Source of the DNA: Latrodectus hesperus
Taxonomy: Eukaryota; Arthropoda; Arachnida; Araneae; Theridiidae
Reading direction: 5' to 3'
Length of the DNA stretch: 64,000 nt
NCBI GenBank assembly: GCA_037975125.1
Contig: CM075862.1
Span: 61,666,779 to 61,730,778 of the forward strand
Shown: one piece after another, positions 24,718 to 37,711 of the stretch
How the letters are laid out: every line of letters starts with the position of its first letter
Position numbering within the stretch: the stretch's first letter is position 1
Translations under genes and position numbers: made by a program
The notes under the pieces: model-generated
Told to the model about the DNA's origin: nothing
Database searches by the model: none
What the model saw: only the letters and a program-made list of their open reading frames with translations

Positions 24718-24983
24718 GGTACAGATGCCGCATGGATCAACAATAGGATCCAGGATGCTAAATTCTGAATTTTTTTGGCGATGAAGAAATGTTGCCAAGA
24801 TGACGTATTGTGACGTGTGCGATGACGTAAATACTAGGTTGCCAAAATAGAATTTTCTGCTTAATTCTTATAGGTCTGCATATCTATGACACGATAAAAG
24901 CCAGATTGCCATATACGTATGAAAATCCGCCAAAAAATCACCAAACAAGAATTTGGCATCCTGGATTATACGGCATCTGTGCC
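24718..24983 (+). mobile_element. MITE family copy 1
   Basis: This non-coding element of 266 bp has terminal inverted repeats of roughly 38 bp. The ends are GGTACAGATGCCG and its inverted partner CGGCATCTGTGCC. The 8-bp flanks are TAAATTTT and TAAATTTC, a near-perfect duplication. The interior holds short CpG-containing motifs (GATGACGT, TTGTGACGTG). Four more copies lie in this window. The 8-bp duplication suggests mobilisation by a hAT-like (or other 8-bp duplicating) transposase, which is not present here. Confidence 0.85.
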
Positions 24984-27900
24984 TAAATTTCTTCTGTAAT
25001 ATGTAAAGAGAAAACATAACCACAGGAAAAAATTTAAATAAATATCTGAAAATTTAATACCCAAAAAAATAGAATATCAGATTGTTGTGTTTTTCATATT
25101 TGCGTGTGATGCAGAGGAAAAGTGCCTACTGCATTGAGATGCCTCTATATGATCACAAAAACTAATTAAAATCATTATTATTACAAATACTGTCCTAATA
25201 TAGTCAGTATATGTTAAAGTAAAATAATATAGGGTTGTTTGGAAAGTTATTATACTGTTAATGAAATAAAGAAAAACCACAAATTTCTCAGGAGATTCAA
25301 TATATTTAAGTAATTTTGTATATGTAGAATTACACATTGAATAATTAATTGCACAATATACTATGTAATTAGTTATAGCATGTATGAAAAAGCTTTTAAA
25401 TCTGTTTTGTATATATTTGCATTCAACAATAGGACTTTCTAACACCGTAAATACAATTCAAATCTCAGTTAATTTAAAAACATTTTTATTTATCAAATAA
25501 AAATACTTATTTTATACTTTCATGCGATGAAATTCGTATGCAACCTTATATAAGATAAAATAAATATACTTAAATATAATTCTTTAATCCTCTTATGCTT
25601 TAAAGTAAAATATTTGCTATTTTTGGTGAATTTATAAGAAACTACATGTTTTCTTAGTAGATAAACATGCTTTCCTTGAAAGCTCTTTCAATTGCAAATC
25701 CAAGCAGAACAATGCATGTAGAATTTTCCAATTTGACGGTTATTCATATTAACGGTATTAAAATTAATTCAATATATTGGCATTATAAACACATCTAACA
25801 ATGGTAATAATTATTTTTATGAAGACAATGCAGAATAAATATTTCTAAAAATGAAATTCATGGGAAAAATCGCTTTTGTGTGCGCTTTTATGCCTTTCCG
25901 TTTCATTAAATAGTTGGTACTAAATCTCAAATTTTCAAATTGTTATTGAATAAATTTTCACGAAAATAAAACTGGATAAAAATTTGTATTTATAACATAT
26001 TCTAAATAAATCTCTTAAGATTATCTGCGAGAATAAATTCCGTCTCAATTATTTGTTGACCTAGGCATTACAGAGAAAAATTTATCTCTCCGATGTTACT
26101 AAAATAAGAATTTCCGAATGAAACAGCTTAACGCACAACAAAAGATTTAGTCATATTGTTTCCATTTATTGTTTGATTCAAGAACTTTTTTGCGTATTTG
26201 TGAAATACAATTTAATATTCGACTATGTTTTATATCGTTGCTACGTTTTTTTAGACATTTTTTGTTTGAAAAACAAAGTGAATGCACTTTTTTATTGACT
26301 TATTTTAAGTTACATGAAATTTTTTATTTCTCAATATGTTATATATATTTTTACCTCGCATCAAAATAATTTAATTCTGATTAATCTTGTGTGAATCGGC
26401 TTTTGAATTCTGAATAATATTTTTGAATTTTGTTTATTTGTACACTAATAAAAAATCTCCCTCAATATTGTGTTTATTTAAATGTATGTTAAATAAAATG
26501 TAAATTGATAGAAAGTTAATTGAAAAGCTTTTTTTCACAGAAAATAAATTACTAACATATACGAAATTAAAATATTTGGGACTTCTCATATCAGTGTAGA
26601 AAATGTTGTTTATACCACAAAAACTCGAAATTCAATTTTGATATCATACTATACTTCTATTGAACTTGAATTCCTTAAACCAAACATGAAAACTAAATTA
26701 ATAAATATTGTGAATGAAGTCTAATATTAATTTTAAATGCCGGTGAATAAATTTACCATACATTTTTAGTAAAAACTCTACTTAAAGACATGAAAAAATA
26801 ACTTTGTCCATAGAGATATATTTTAATTCAAATGATTTCATTTCTAGTATACCAATGAGTATCTGATTTAGGTGCACAATATATGAGACTTTAATCTCCA
26901 GCCATTAGATAACAAAATACCTAATTATTAAAAAAAATCACTTTATAAAATATTCTTTTAAATATGCGAGTGAGCTTTTAAATATAGAGTGATCTTAATC
27001 AAAGTTTTATTACTACAATAAAACAGTGTTTTTTGCATATTAAACAAACTTTAAAAGAAAAATATGGGAATTAAAGATAAACAACCAATTATATAAAATT
27101 TTGATCTGAGTAAAAAACTCGTTTATATCATGTAAATCAAAATTTTTGTTAAAAATATATGCTTAAACATAGATAACTATTGAAAACACTTTATGTATTT
27201 TATCAAATAAATTGAAAATATTATATTTAGTTAGAAAATATCATATCTTCCTATGCACTACTAAATATTACACAAAGTATAAAATGATGCAAAGTCAATC
27301 AAAGTTTTTAAAATATATCATACATTATAATAAAAAAAAGCATACAACGACAATTTTAAAGTACTTTAAATAAAAAATTAAAGAAAGTAAGGGCTCTTTT
27401 GGCTTAACCTTGTCCAAAAACAATGCTTTCTTTGAAATATAAGATATTAAAAATAAAATGTTTTGTTTATAAATGAGTTTTTAGCAATATTGTTAATAAC
27501 GTAAGTAATTTCGGTAGATTTTATACAAGGTAAAAGGAGACATTTTTCGCATTTATTTGAACTGTACTAGATATGCTTTTTCCATTTAATTTTTCAATCA
27601 GTCATTTCTCTGAGACAATGTATCTTATTCGTGAAAGGAGAGCCACAGAAAAACCATATAACCCATCTGCATGAGGAAGTGTATAATCTATTAAATTCTA
27701 CGTCATGTTTGTTTCTCACGCACGTTGTGTTTGTTTGTATAAATAAAAATTACTTTGTCTTCTCTTGGATCAAATTGAAGTTTGTTCAGCTTCAACTAAC
27801 GGAATATAAAGTTTAGAATATCTTGAGAGCTAAAAGCTTAAATGACATTTTAAATAATTACTTTCTGTTTGCCTTTTGAAATGAAATTATTTTTAAAATG

Positions 27901-28107
27901 CATTTAAGCGATTCCAATTTTGAATGAAAGGAAATGAAGTCTGAAAATAATTTGACGCTGCATCTTTTTTCATATTCGTTTTCAACTGTCTCCTTCTGTC
28001 CACCGTAGACGATATGGATAAAAAATTGCCTCATTATTTTGAATCACCTTAAGAGACGAGGTTAGAACTTGCCTTCACACTCTACTTTCTCTTCTCTACA
28101 ACTACAG
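24984..28107. other. Gene-free AT-rich stretch
   Basis: No recognised coding region. The 122-codon minus frame at 25077-25445 is AT-driven and hydrophobic, without any family resemblance. Confidence 0.5.
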
Positions 28108-28195
28108 GACATTGAACTCTATGGAATGTTGAAGAAGTTAAATATTTTCAGCAAGATGGTCTTCAGCTACATCAATGTTTCGATTTGCCAGACTC
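28108..28195 (+). CDS. Candidate small internal exon, unknown gene
   Basis: A strong acceptor (a long pyrimidine-rich tract ending CTACAACTACAG at 28107) and a consensus donor (GTAAGTGATG from 28196) bracket 88 bases. Of the three frames only one is open throughout; it reads DIELYGMLKKLNIFSK and onward to ICQT, then one spare base. The stretch is less AT-rich than its surroundings. I do not recognise the peptide, and no partner exons were found nearby. It could be an exon of a gene with long introns, a fragment of a dead element, or chance. Confidence 0.3.
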
Positions 28196-28951
28196 GTAAG
28201 TGATGCTCTTTTTACAAGGTGACGCCTGCCTTGAAGTACTGGGAAAAGAAGTGTGTATCATTACTATATTCAATAAAAACATTAAAAAATCGTTTTTATT
28301 TCCTTCTACACATTATTCTAATTTTAAAAACTTAACAAAATTTGACATTTAATTTTAATTTCGTAACTTCTGTGTAAGTTAATATAAAATTGCAACAAAA
28401 GCAGAGTTGCTATCACATTGTAAGTGCTTAAGAATTATTAGAATTCTTAATATATAACTTCAATAATTTTTATATAAAACAATAAATTTTGAAAGTGACC
28501 TTTTACAATATTTTTATGGTGCATTGGAATTAATTTAAATAATATATAAGAAAAGACACCAACATGATTAGTAAAATAATATTCATTAATGTTTTTAAAG
28601 CAAAACATAGAGCTTATGAGACATTTAATTTTTTATTACGTTTTTTTTATTAGCTATGCCACATGATAATTAACTTAAACTTCTATCTTTCTTGATTACT
28701 TTTGATATTTATGTGTGTTACGAACATCATGATCTCATAGCAATATAATGCATTTTTAAGAAAAACAGCTTTTTGTGTCTTACTATTCTTTTAATTTATC
28801 ACCATAGTATAATATTTATCGCTTATTATTATACCATGTAATGAAAAATAGAATTTTAATATATCTATTTAGACGCTCTCATATTTTGCACACTACAAAT
28901 CATTCAATAGTGACTTACCTGTTAGAAGGTATTCCTTACTACTAAACATTT
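28196..28951. other. Gene-free AT-rich stretch
   Basis: Nothing recognisable was found after the possible donor site. Confidence 0.5.
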
Positions 28952-29205
28952 GGCACAGGTGCCGTATAATCCAGAATGCCAAATTCTGAGATTGGCGATT
29001 TTTTGGCGGATTTTCTTATGTATCTGGTAACTTCATTTTTATTACGTCATACATATGTAAACCCATAAGAATTATGCAGAAAATTCTATTTTGGTAACCC
29101 AAGTATTTACATCATCGCGCACGCACGATACGTCATCTTGGCAACATTTCTTCATCGCCAAAAAAATTCAGAATTTGGAATCATGGATTATACGGCGCCT
29201 ATACC
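28952..29205 (-). mobile_element. MITE family copy 2
   Basis: The same 254-bp inverted-repeat element as at 24718, in opposite orientation. It starts GGCACAGGTGCCG and ends CGGCGCCTATACC. The flanks (AAACATTT and CATTTGGA) do not align as a clean 8-bp duplication, so this copy is older or slightly rearranged at one end. Confidence 0.85.
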
Positions 29206-31154
29206 CATTTGGAAGTTGATGCTATAAGCTGTTAGCAGTAAATCCTGCGCAACTCGTCTGCCCGCAACTCGTTTAAAGGAAAGCAACTGACTGATATAAC
29301 AATGCTTATAAATCTTTTACACAGAAATAAATATTTAACATGTGGTGCATTTAATCTAACAATATTACTATTGTTATTCATGTCATTATTGTCACATATG
29401 ATTAAATTACGATAACAAATTATGTTAAATGATAAGTATAACTCTATGTTTTAGAAATCGAGGGACAATTTCAATCATGATGAAAATATAATATCATTGT
29501 ATTGATATATATTTGTTAATATGCAATTTGTTTGCTAATTGTTATTTCTGTTAGAAAACATTTTTCAATATTAATTCAGCCCTTAAAATATTATATTAAT
29601 ATTTTTATTCAAAGAAATTATTATTTAAAGAAATTTTTGGTGAAAATGCAAATAAAGTGATGCATTTTAGCCCAACTTCTTAAATCATAGATTTCATAAT
29701 TCTGGGAATTTTGTAAAAAATAATCATTATAAAAATTTACGCTAAAATAAATAAAAATCATATTATTTTCCTTAATTCAACTTTAATTGTAAGTATACGC
29801 TTATATACATATTTAAAATTTACAATTTAATCAAAGTATAATTGCTGCTTGTGTTTAGCAATGTATATAATCGCAAATATAATTAAAACTAAATTGAAAA
29901 TATTTTTCAAGAATAGTGTAATATAACCTTCCAATACTTAGTGATATCAAGAATAATGATATTTAAAGTGTAGTAAATCTTTAAGTAAAAAGGGATTAAA
30001 TGCAATGACAAAATTATTGAATATTTCTTAAGAAAATTCACTCTTGAAGATATTTTTATGATTTGTGTATTTAGCAAAACCAACTATAAAGATAATACAT
30101 TTTTAAGTGATTCTTTATAAGTTTCTTAAATAAAATTTAATATATTATGTTAACAAATTGTTGCTTGCAAAAATTTTGAACTCATTAAATTATAAAAAAT
30201 TAGCATTTCTTCTTTTAATACACATTTATTCCTTAGTTTCTTAATTTTGTACTGAAAGTAAGTTGATGGAAAATTTGATAGATATTCCTGAATTATACAT
30301 TTTCAAGGAAACTTTACTAGGCAGAAATTCAGTATGTAAATAGGATGTGTAATTTGATTTTTATTATTCAACTTATATGCTTATATCGTTGCAATAATTG
30401 CTACAAAAATCTGCAAAAATATTAATGTTTATTAAAGGCTATGAAAAACAGAAAAACTGAACACAAATTTTATGCAACAAAATACATACCATCATTCTTC
30501 GTCGATCGTAATGCAAGCTCATATTGTCTGTTGGTATAAAATCTCATATTATCTGTTGGTTTTAATCTTTTCCTCTTGTTTCCAAATTATTTTAGAGGAT
30601 GATAAATGAAATTACTTGAAGACATAAATGCAGAGAGAGGATGGATATAAAATACGATTCTAAGATAATCACTCAGAATCAAATCTGATGTACGTGATCT
30701 TACGCTTTTTGAAGAACTAAGCATTTATTCTGTTCTTTAATGTAGGTGACTTTTAGAGTGAAGATGCTGTTGTACGTCGACAATATCGTTGATGGTTTAG
30801 ATAGAATATAGCTCCAGTGAGTCTGTAAGATTATTGCTACGTCTGATTGTTACTTCTTGCAGTGAGTCTATGGCGGAACACACAAAACCAGTAGCATCAC
30901 TTTTGTGCATTTTGCAACTTATTTTATTTCACTTATCTAATCAAAATTATTACCATTACAACTTTCTTGTGTTCATATTATACTTTTGTTAACCTTCTTC
31001 TTTATGCTCATGTTGTATTCTTATCACGCTTTTTTCAATGTTCTTAGAATATACTTATGTTGCTCTTATATAAATATTCGCTAATTGCACCCATTAATTT
31101 TCTTACTACACTCTTATTTTAATAATCTTTTATCAGAGAATAAATTAAATCGAA
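29206..31154. other. Gene-free AT-rich stretch
   Basis: No supported gene. A short imperfect repeat of TATTGTCTGTTGGT lies at about 30522-30562. A YVDN-like peptide near 30770 might be a shred of an RT, but it is too short to call. Confidence 0.45.
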
Positions 31155-31835
31155 ATCTTTTTTTTTTTTCATCCTACGCCCGTTCTTGGCATCTCTGCCA
31201 TTAATCAACGGAAACCCAATGAAAAGATGTGAACAGGTATAAAAATAAGAATAAAGTTCTTTAGTAGTCTCAAAAGAGTTGTCAGTCATAAACTTTAAAA
31301 TTTGATTGGCAGTTCTTGAGGTGAGCAGCATCCATATTATCATGATTGCACAATGGACAACGAGCAGAGTCCATTACACATATTCGATGCAGATGCCTTT
31401 GTAGATAGTCATGTCCAGTTGTCACCCGGAAACAAGCGACACCAACAACTCGTGGAACCGGGAATCTTATTGTTCCCATCAAGTAGAATTTTCCATTACC
31501 TGTTCATAGCCACATCAGCATAAAGGGAAACTCTGCCATCCTTTGTTTTACAAAGGATTACACTTTTTGATGTTACGCAAAGGTAAAGGGGGATTTGGCT
31601 GGAACCAGCTTTCGCAAGTCTGCCTGCTCATTTCCAAAAACATTGCAGTGGCTCAGGATCCATTGAAGAGCAACGCAGTTCGTGATTTCAATGAGTTCGT
31701 GTAACTTCATTCTGCAAGAGTGGACTAGTGCATTATTATTATAATTTAGATTAGTAAGCAAAAGAATAATAGCTTGTGAATCAACAAGGAAAACAATTTT
31801 TTGATCATGGATGCTTCTTAATTTGTCAATTCAAA
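31155..31835 (-). mobile_element. 3' fragment of an I-like LINE (RNase H to tail)
   Basis: On the minus strand, pieces of RNase H come first (FLVDSQAIILL and LQWILSHCNVFGNEQAD). Next comes the region VVGVACFRVTTGHDYLQRHL with the Cys-His cluster CPLCNHDNMDAAHLKNC, then the C-terminal part near 31200, and a poly(A) tail seen as a T run at about 31159-31171 on the plus strand. At least three frameshifts or stops are present. It is homologous to the fragment at 22500, and the two probably belong to one subfamily. The 5' end is approximate. Confidence 0.8.
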
Positions 31836-32697
31836 ATCAAAATCTACAAAACATCCTAAGGAGATAGATATATATAACATATTTTAAAATTGTAAATTGA
31901 TTAACACAAATCCTATCAAGTGCATAACGATTTTTGAAATTTGGCTTATTTAAAAGTGACAAAATTTGTCTTGTTACATGATATTCCATTATAGCCTAAA
32001 TACTAGATATTTGGATTTTCAATGAAAGAAAATTTATTATATCGTACTTTTAAAGAAGAAACAATTTTGATATTCAGATTCCTACTTGATTTCTTTTCAC
32101 TCCTAACTTCAAGGATTTTCTTTAATATTTTATTCAAATTAAAAATTATATGAGTTTATGTAAACTTTTCGTTTTTGTACAATTTACATTGCCTTTGTAA
32201 AAGGAGCATAAACTAGTTTGTACGTTATTATTATCAAGAAACACTACCATAAAGTCTTTATTTATAAATGTGGTTTATTGAGGAGAAGCAAAGGAAAAAA
32301 CTCTTAATACAAAAACAATATGTCCTCAATTTAAATTTTTATCTTGATTACATGCAATTAACCTCACTCTCTCTATTAAATACGAGTATATAGCGATGTA
32401 GATCACCATCGTACATATTTAAAACCTTATAACTTTTGTGCAGTATTACTTTTATTTTATCAAAATTGTTTTATCGTTTCCAAACGCAACAAGAGTATTT
32501 AAAAATTAATTTCTTTTTTTTTGATAATTTTCATTGTTGGCATACTATTTGAGTTTAACTGCATTGTGATTGGAATATATAAAAAGTAATAGAAACAGAA
32601 AAAAATATTTTCGGATACAAACAAGGTAAGAATAACGAATAAAAACTATATATTTTGTTTATACTATAAATTTATACAAGAAAAATATAATTTTTTA
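31836..32697. other. Gene-free AT-rich stretch
   Basis: Nothing recognisable was found. Confidence 0.5.
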
Positions 32698-32956
32698 GGC
32701 ACAGGTGACGTATAATCCCTGATTCCAAATTCTGAGATTGGCGAATTTTTGGCGGATTTTCTTTGCCTTTTGTCTGGCAACCTCGTTTTTATTACGTCAT
32801 GCATATGGAGACCTATAAGAATTATGCAGAAAATTCCATTTAGGTAACCCTAGTATTTACGTCATCTTGCACGTCACCATACATCATCTTGGCAACATTT
32901 CTTCATCACCAAAAAAATTCAGAATTTGGAATCATGGATTATAAGACACCTGTGCC
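32698..32956 (-). mobile_element. MITE family copy 3
   Basis: A 259-bp copy of the inverted-repeat element, in the same orientation as copy 2. The 8-bp flanks ATTTTTTA and CTTTTTTA differ at one position, consistent with an 8-bp target duplication. Confidence 0.85.
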
Positions 32957-34576
32957 CTTTTTTAAAATATAAAATACAACTCATATTTTTTCGAAAATTA
33001 AAAAAAAATTGTGTTTTCTGTATTTTTCCCATTAACTACTTCTGTCTTGGTTAACTTTAAATTTTATTTATTAAAAAATCATTCATATAAAGTTTAAATG
33101 ACCAAGATTAAATACTTTTATGTTATCTGGATGCACAAAACTTGCCATGTAAAAACACAACACTTATTGAAGAAATTATTTCATAAAAAAGCAATCTCCT
33201 ACATACGATGTAATTTTCAAAAAAATAAATATGATATTTTTAGTTCTTTCAGAAAAAATGATCAAAAAACATGCAACTAAATATAGATTAATATTACCAT
33301 AGACGACTTGTTTGAAAAAAAAAAAAAAACACTGATAACGAAACAAAACATTCATTAAAAAATAAATTATATTTTAAGTTTTCCTTAACAATACTTTTGT
33401 TCTATATTTTTTAAATATTTCCCAAAATTTCCAACTTTTTATTTTTTCAGAAAATTATCCTGACAAATGCAGAATTTAAATTTTATTTTTCATTTGGAAA
33501 CTAAATGAATATTGAAGTAATTCTAGTAAAATAATTCATATTTCTAGATATACACACAAAAATATAAAAAAAAACAGTAGATCCAAATAAAAATCAATTG
33601 CCTTCAAAAAACATTTTTTTTCTCTAGTTGTTATTCAAATACGAAACAACTGCTGATTGCAAATGGAATTGATCGACTTTTATTGGAACATTTGAAATTT
33701 AAATTCTCAGAAAGCTTTTCGTAACTGAATTATTCTTTTGTGTATTTGCTTTTTTATTTCTTTTTCCAAATCATTGTAAGAGCAATATTTCAAAAACACA
33801 TAAAATTGTCTTACAAAGAAAAGTGTAAATTATTTACAGCATCAAGCGTGGCTTTTTTAATGAAATAATTGATTTATTCAATTAATTTATTTAAATTATT
33901 TCTTCAAAATTTTTACGTAATGTAAAACCACAAGATTTAGAATGATAGAATTTGTAAAATGTGTGTGTAATTGCTAAGTTTTCTAAACTGAAATCCAAAT
34001 AATTCCTTTATTAGTTTTAATCTTTTTTAGCAAAGAATGGAACAGTTGGGGAAAAAATGTTGTAAAATAAGTAATACTGAAAGTTTTGACTTAAATCTTA
34101 AACTCAGCCAAAGTTTAAAATATGCATTATAATACTGTAATAATGCAATTTCTAATATAATATAACAATGCAATAATGAATGTTTTAATCAAACCGAATT
34201 TATATTATAACAATCCAAAATACTTTGTATCAAGCATAAATCCCATTAGAAAATTGCTAAATTAACATTTTAATTTTAGCTGGAAAATATTTTTCAGAAA
34301 ATTGTTATTTCAAACCGGAGGATTAAGTTAATAGATATATTGCTTTTTTTATTTAATATTTTACATTGAGAGTTCTTCCAACAAATACTTACGATAAAAA
34401 AGAATTCCAAACATCGAACACCAGATACAAGCCGGCAGTAGAATTCAACTCACAAAAAAACTAGTGAATATTTATATTTTAAGTTATTCAACAAAAACTT
34501 GGGAAAGAAATAATTTTCAAATATTAAGCGATTTCAAAGAGTTTTGTGAATATCAAGGCATTTTAACGTATAAGTT
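32957..34576. other. Gene-free AT-rich stretch
   Basis: No recognised gene. It contains A-rich runs such as 33317-33329. Confidence 0.5.
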
Positions 34577-34808
34577 GGCACAGATGCCGTATAATCCAGG
34601 ATTCCAAATTCTGAATTTTTTTCGCGATGAAGAAATGTTGCCAAGATGACGTATTGTGACATGCGCAATGACGTAAATAGTATTATGTCATTGCGCAAGT
34701 CACAATGGTGATTGTGACATGCGCAATGACAATCATGGTTGCCAAAATAGAATTTTCAGCATAATTTTTATAGGTCTTTATATCTATGACGTAATAAAAA
34801 CCAGGTTG

Positions 34809-34810
<2 letters not shown>

Positions 34811-34852
<42 letters not shown>

Positions 34853-34877
34853 GATTATATATATATATATATATATA
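34811..34877. repeat. (TA)n microsatellite, left of Tc1
   Basis: Two TA runs are separated by a short CCTGATTA unit. They sit at the point where the MITE is broken and directly abut the Tc1 left end. Confidence 0.9.
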
Positions 34878-36274
34878 CACTACTGGCCATTAAAATTGCT
34901 GCACCAAGAAGGAATGCAAATAACAGAATGATATTTATTGGACACATACATTATAGTGGAAAGAACAAGTGATTAGATTTACAGGAAATTAGGATGTATA
35001 GATCTTGAGAAATCAGTACCCAGAGCAGCCACCTCTGGCTGCAATAACAGCATTTATCCGCCTCAGGCATGGAGACAAACAGAGATTGTATGGCATGTAC
35101 GGGGATCTCAGTCCATGCAACTTCGACACTATGCCACAGTTCATCGACAGTAGTGGATGGTGAGTGATAGCGTGCCAATCGCTCGGCAACCATTGACCAC
35201 ATGTTCTCAATTGGTGACAGATCAGGAGAACGTGCTGGCCAGGGTAATAGTCGAACTTGTTCTGTATCAAGGAAGTTCAGAACAGTACGGGCAACATGCG
35301 GTCGTGCATTACCCTGTTGAAACAAAGCATTAGGAAAGCCTCGAAGATAGGGCAGAGTCACGGGCCTTAACACATCGGAAATGTAACGGTTGCTATTCAA
35401 AGTGCCGGTAATGCGAACAAGAGGTGATCGAGACATGTATCCAATGGCACCCCATACCATCACTCCAGCAGATGGGCCAATATGGCGATGTCCAATGCAA
35501 GCTGGCAATGCGCGTTCTCCACGATGCCTCCAAACACGGATGCGGCCATCATGTTCCTGTACACAGAACCGAGATTCATCTGTAAAGATGACGTGATGCC
35601 ATTCCCGCGTCCAGGTTCGTCGCTGATCACACCATTGAAGGCGTTCCTGTCTGTGATGCAGCGTCAATGGTAGCCGAAGCCATGGTCGCCGTGCAGACAA
35701 TCCATGATGCTGCAAACGTCGTTTAACTGTTCGAGCAGAAACTTGTTGCCTTGCAAATGACTCCATTTCTCGACTCAGGGTTCGTTACGTGGCTGTACGA
35801 TCCCTTGTGACCATGCTGATAAGATGTCTGTCTTCTTTGTTGTTACTGATGGGGGTTCGCTGAGCTCCTGCACGACGTTCCGTATGATTGTTCTGAACCC
35901 ATCGATTCCATATTCTGCTAACAATCATGGGGTTTCGACCGACGCAAGCAGCAATATTGCGTGTACGATAAACTGCAATCCCGGTAGGCTCTAATCCTTC
36001 CTCGATCAAAGTCAGACACGTGCTGATAGGCATTTCTTCTTCTTACACGAGGCATTACAACAACTTTCTTTGCCGAAAACAACGTTGAAACGGAAATTGA
36101 GTATGAGAAAACTGCTGTCAAATCTATGGTTTTATACACATTGTAGATGCCGCTACTGTCGCCTGCTTTCTATGAATGCGCTGAAAATCTAATCATTTGC
36201 ATATCACAGCAAGTTCTACCTGTCATGCAAATTTCCAGTGTGTGGTGTGCCGCTTTCCTGGTGTAGCAATTTTA

Positions 36275-36280
<6 letters not shown>
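34878..36280 (-). mobile_element. Tc1-like transposon, dead
   Basis: The left end begins CACTACTGGCCATTAAAATT and continues with GCTGCACCAAGAA. The right end carries the inverted counterpart (TTCCTGGTGTAGCAATTTTA), but its outermost bases have decayed into a TA tract. The element lies within TA repeats, the normal Tc1 target. It carries one broken transposase gene on the minus strand. The length, about 1.4 kb, fits Tc1. Confidence 0.88.
35013..36055 (-). pseudogene. Tc1 transposase, multiply disrupted
   Basis: The start at 36055 gives MPRVRRRNAYQHVSDFDRGR, the N-terminal helix-turn-helix. A frameshift near 35965 moves to the frame with IAACVGRNPMIVSRIWNRWV, the second DNA-binding helix. An in-frame TAA at 35785-35787 then interrupts the protein, which resumes at once in the same frame. 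The catalytic domain shows FTDESRF (first Asp) and SPDLSPIENMW (Glu). The second catalytic site reads QQGNARPH where the family has Asp, so Gly replaces the catalytic Asp (codon at 35311-35313). A last frameshift near 35080 precedes the usual tail (RRINAVIAARGG, ending at 35013). Confidence 0.88.

Positions 36281-36357
<77 letters not shown>
36279..36357. repeat. (TA)n microsatellite, right of Tc1
   Basis: An uninterrupted TA run of nearly 80 bases lies between the decayed Tc1 right end and the right piece of MITE copy 4. Confidence 0.95.
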
Positions 36358-36361
<4 letters not shown>

Positions 36362-36418
36362 CGCCAAAAAATCACCACACTCAGAATTTAGCATTCTGGA
36401 TTATACGGCATCTATGCC

Positions 36419-37711
36419 AATAATTTTATTATTCGTTAATAAAATTATTAAAATTTTGTGTTATAAAATAATTTCTTGTTACATGGGGATTCAAAGGAAT
36501 CAAAAAAAGTACAAAAGTTCTCATGCTGAATTCTAAACTTGTTTGTAAGATATGCAAGAAGACATGAATTATAATTTTTTGTCCTCATTAGGTAAGAATA
36601 GAGCTGCAACTGATGAGAAGAGAGACACACACACCCGGAAGCAAGTATATTTAAACATTTATCTGACAATGAAACAATTTTTTAAAGACCAGTTTCGCCT
36701 TACAATATTTTTGGTAGCTTTAATAGTTTTTTAAAAGAAACACACACCGAAGGAATGGGATTATTACAACTTCTCGTTTGTGTGTGTGTGTGTGTGTGTA
36801 TCATCATCATTATTAAAGCCTCTTTAATTATTTTAGCTCATTTTATTTTATTTCAACATACAACTTTAATAATGGGTGTATTTTTCTAATCTTAATTTTT
36901 CTCAATTAGTTAAAACTTACTGTATATGAAATTATTACCTGCACACTGCATAAATATATGTATTATATTTGTTTCATCAGAAGTGAGTTTCAAGCAATCA
37001 GATTTGAAGCAAAAAATATTACAACAAATTTTAATTCTTAAAATAAAATAACTTATAACTGTTTAATATTATAAAAAATAATTAAAATAATACAATATAA
37101 AGCATTTATTTCCTTTTATATAACGTAAGTAAATACATTTCTCAATTTAAACAGATTTTTCACAGTGACAAGAGAGAAAAGCTCTTTAAGCAGTTCCTTG
37201 AATCGAAACTTTCATTTAACAAAATGATGGATTAGATATGCTGATTTGGCAAGCTTATTGAAAACAATGATAAATGGAATTTTCTTCTCCCTGAAAAGTA
37301 ATTTATAAAACTTTTAAAAAAAGATAAATGGGAATAAGATTAAATTTAGATTTATATTTGCTATCTTCGTTTTCATAAATGTGTATTTTTAAGACAAACC
37401 ATTCTTAGATTTTGATAACCTATAAACATTAAGTAAATACGTCAAGTAGGAAGTGAGTGGATAAATAATATTAAAATATATAAAAAGCCCCCAAAAAGTA
37501 AAATATTTTAATAACATAAAGAAAAATGTTCTTGAATTCAATATCATTTAAAATTTGTTCTTTGACAGGGCATTTTGGAGAGAATTTCTTTAAATTTTGA
37601 ACATTCATTAAGTTTTTCCGAAATGTCTTTCACCATAGGGATTGAATTTTTTCTAAAAATTAACCAGCTGAATCTTAAAAAAAGTAGAACTAAAAAACAC
37701 TTTTAAAAATA
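36419..37711. other. Gene-free AT-rich stretch
   Basis: It contains a (GT)n run at about 36778-36799. No gene was recognised. Confidence 0.5.

Larger units (their letters stand above)
34577..36418 (+). mobile_element. MITE family copy 4, split by TA repeats and Tc1
   Basis: The left part (34577 to about 34810) starts GGCACAGATGCCG. The right part (about 36358-36418) ends CGGCATCTATGCC and matches the missing end of the other copies. Between them lie expanded TA runs and a Tc1 transposon. The left part also carries a local duplication of a TGACATGCGCAATGAC-like segment (about 34655-34730). The flanks TATAAGTT and AATAATTT agree at six of eight positions. Confidence 0.8.

Noticed and set aside
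25077..25445. A 122-codon minus-strand open frame with hydrophobic stretches.
   Set aside because: It is AT-driven, rich in Ile, Tyr, Phe and Thr, with no motif, splice sites or promoter. Frames of this length occur by chance in such DNA.
30765..30900. LLYVDNIVDG-like peptide that resembles the RT box of BEL/Pao elements.
   Set aside because: Only one short motif is present, followed by stops. No flanking RT motifs could be aligned.
34719..34931. Open frame with a long Tyr-Ile repeat.
   Set aside because: It is a translation of the TA microsatellite.
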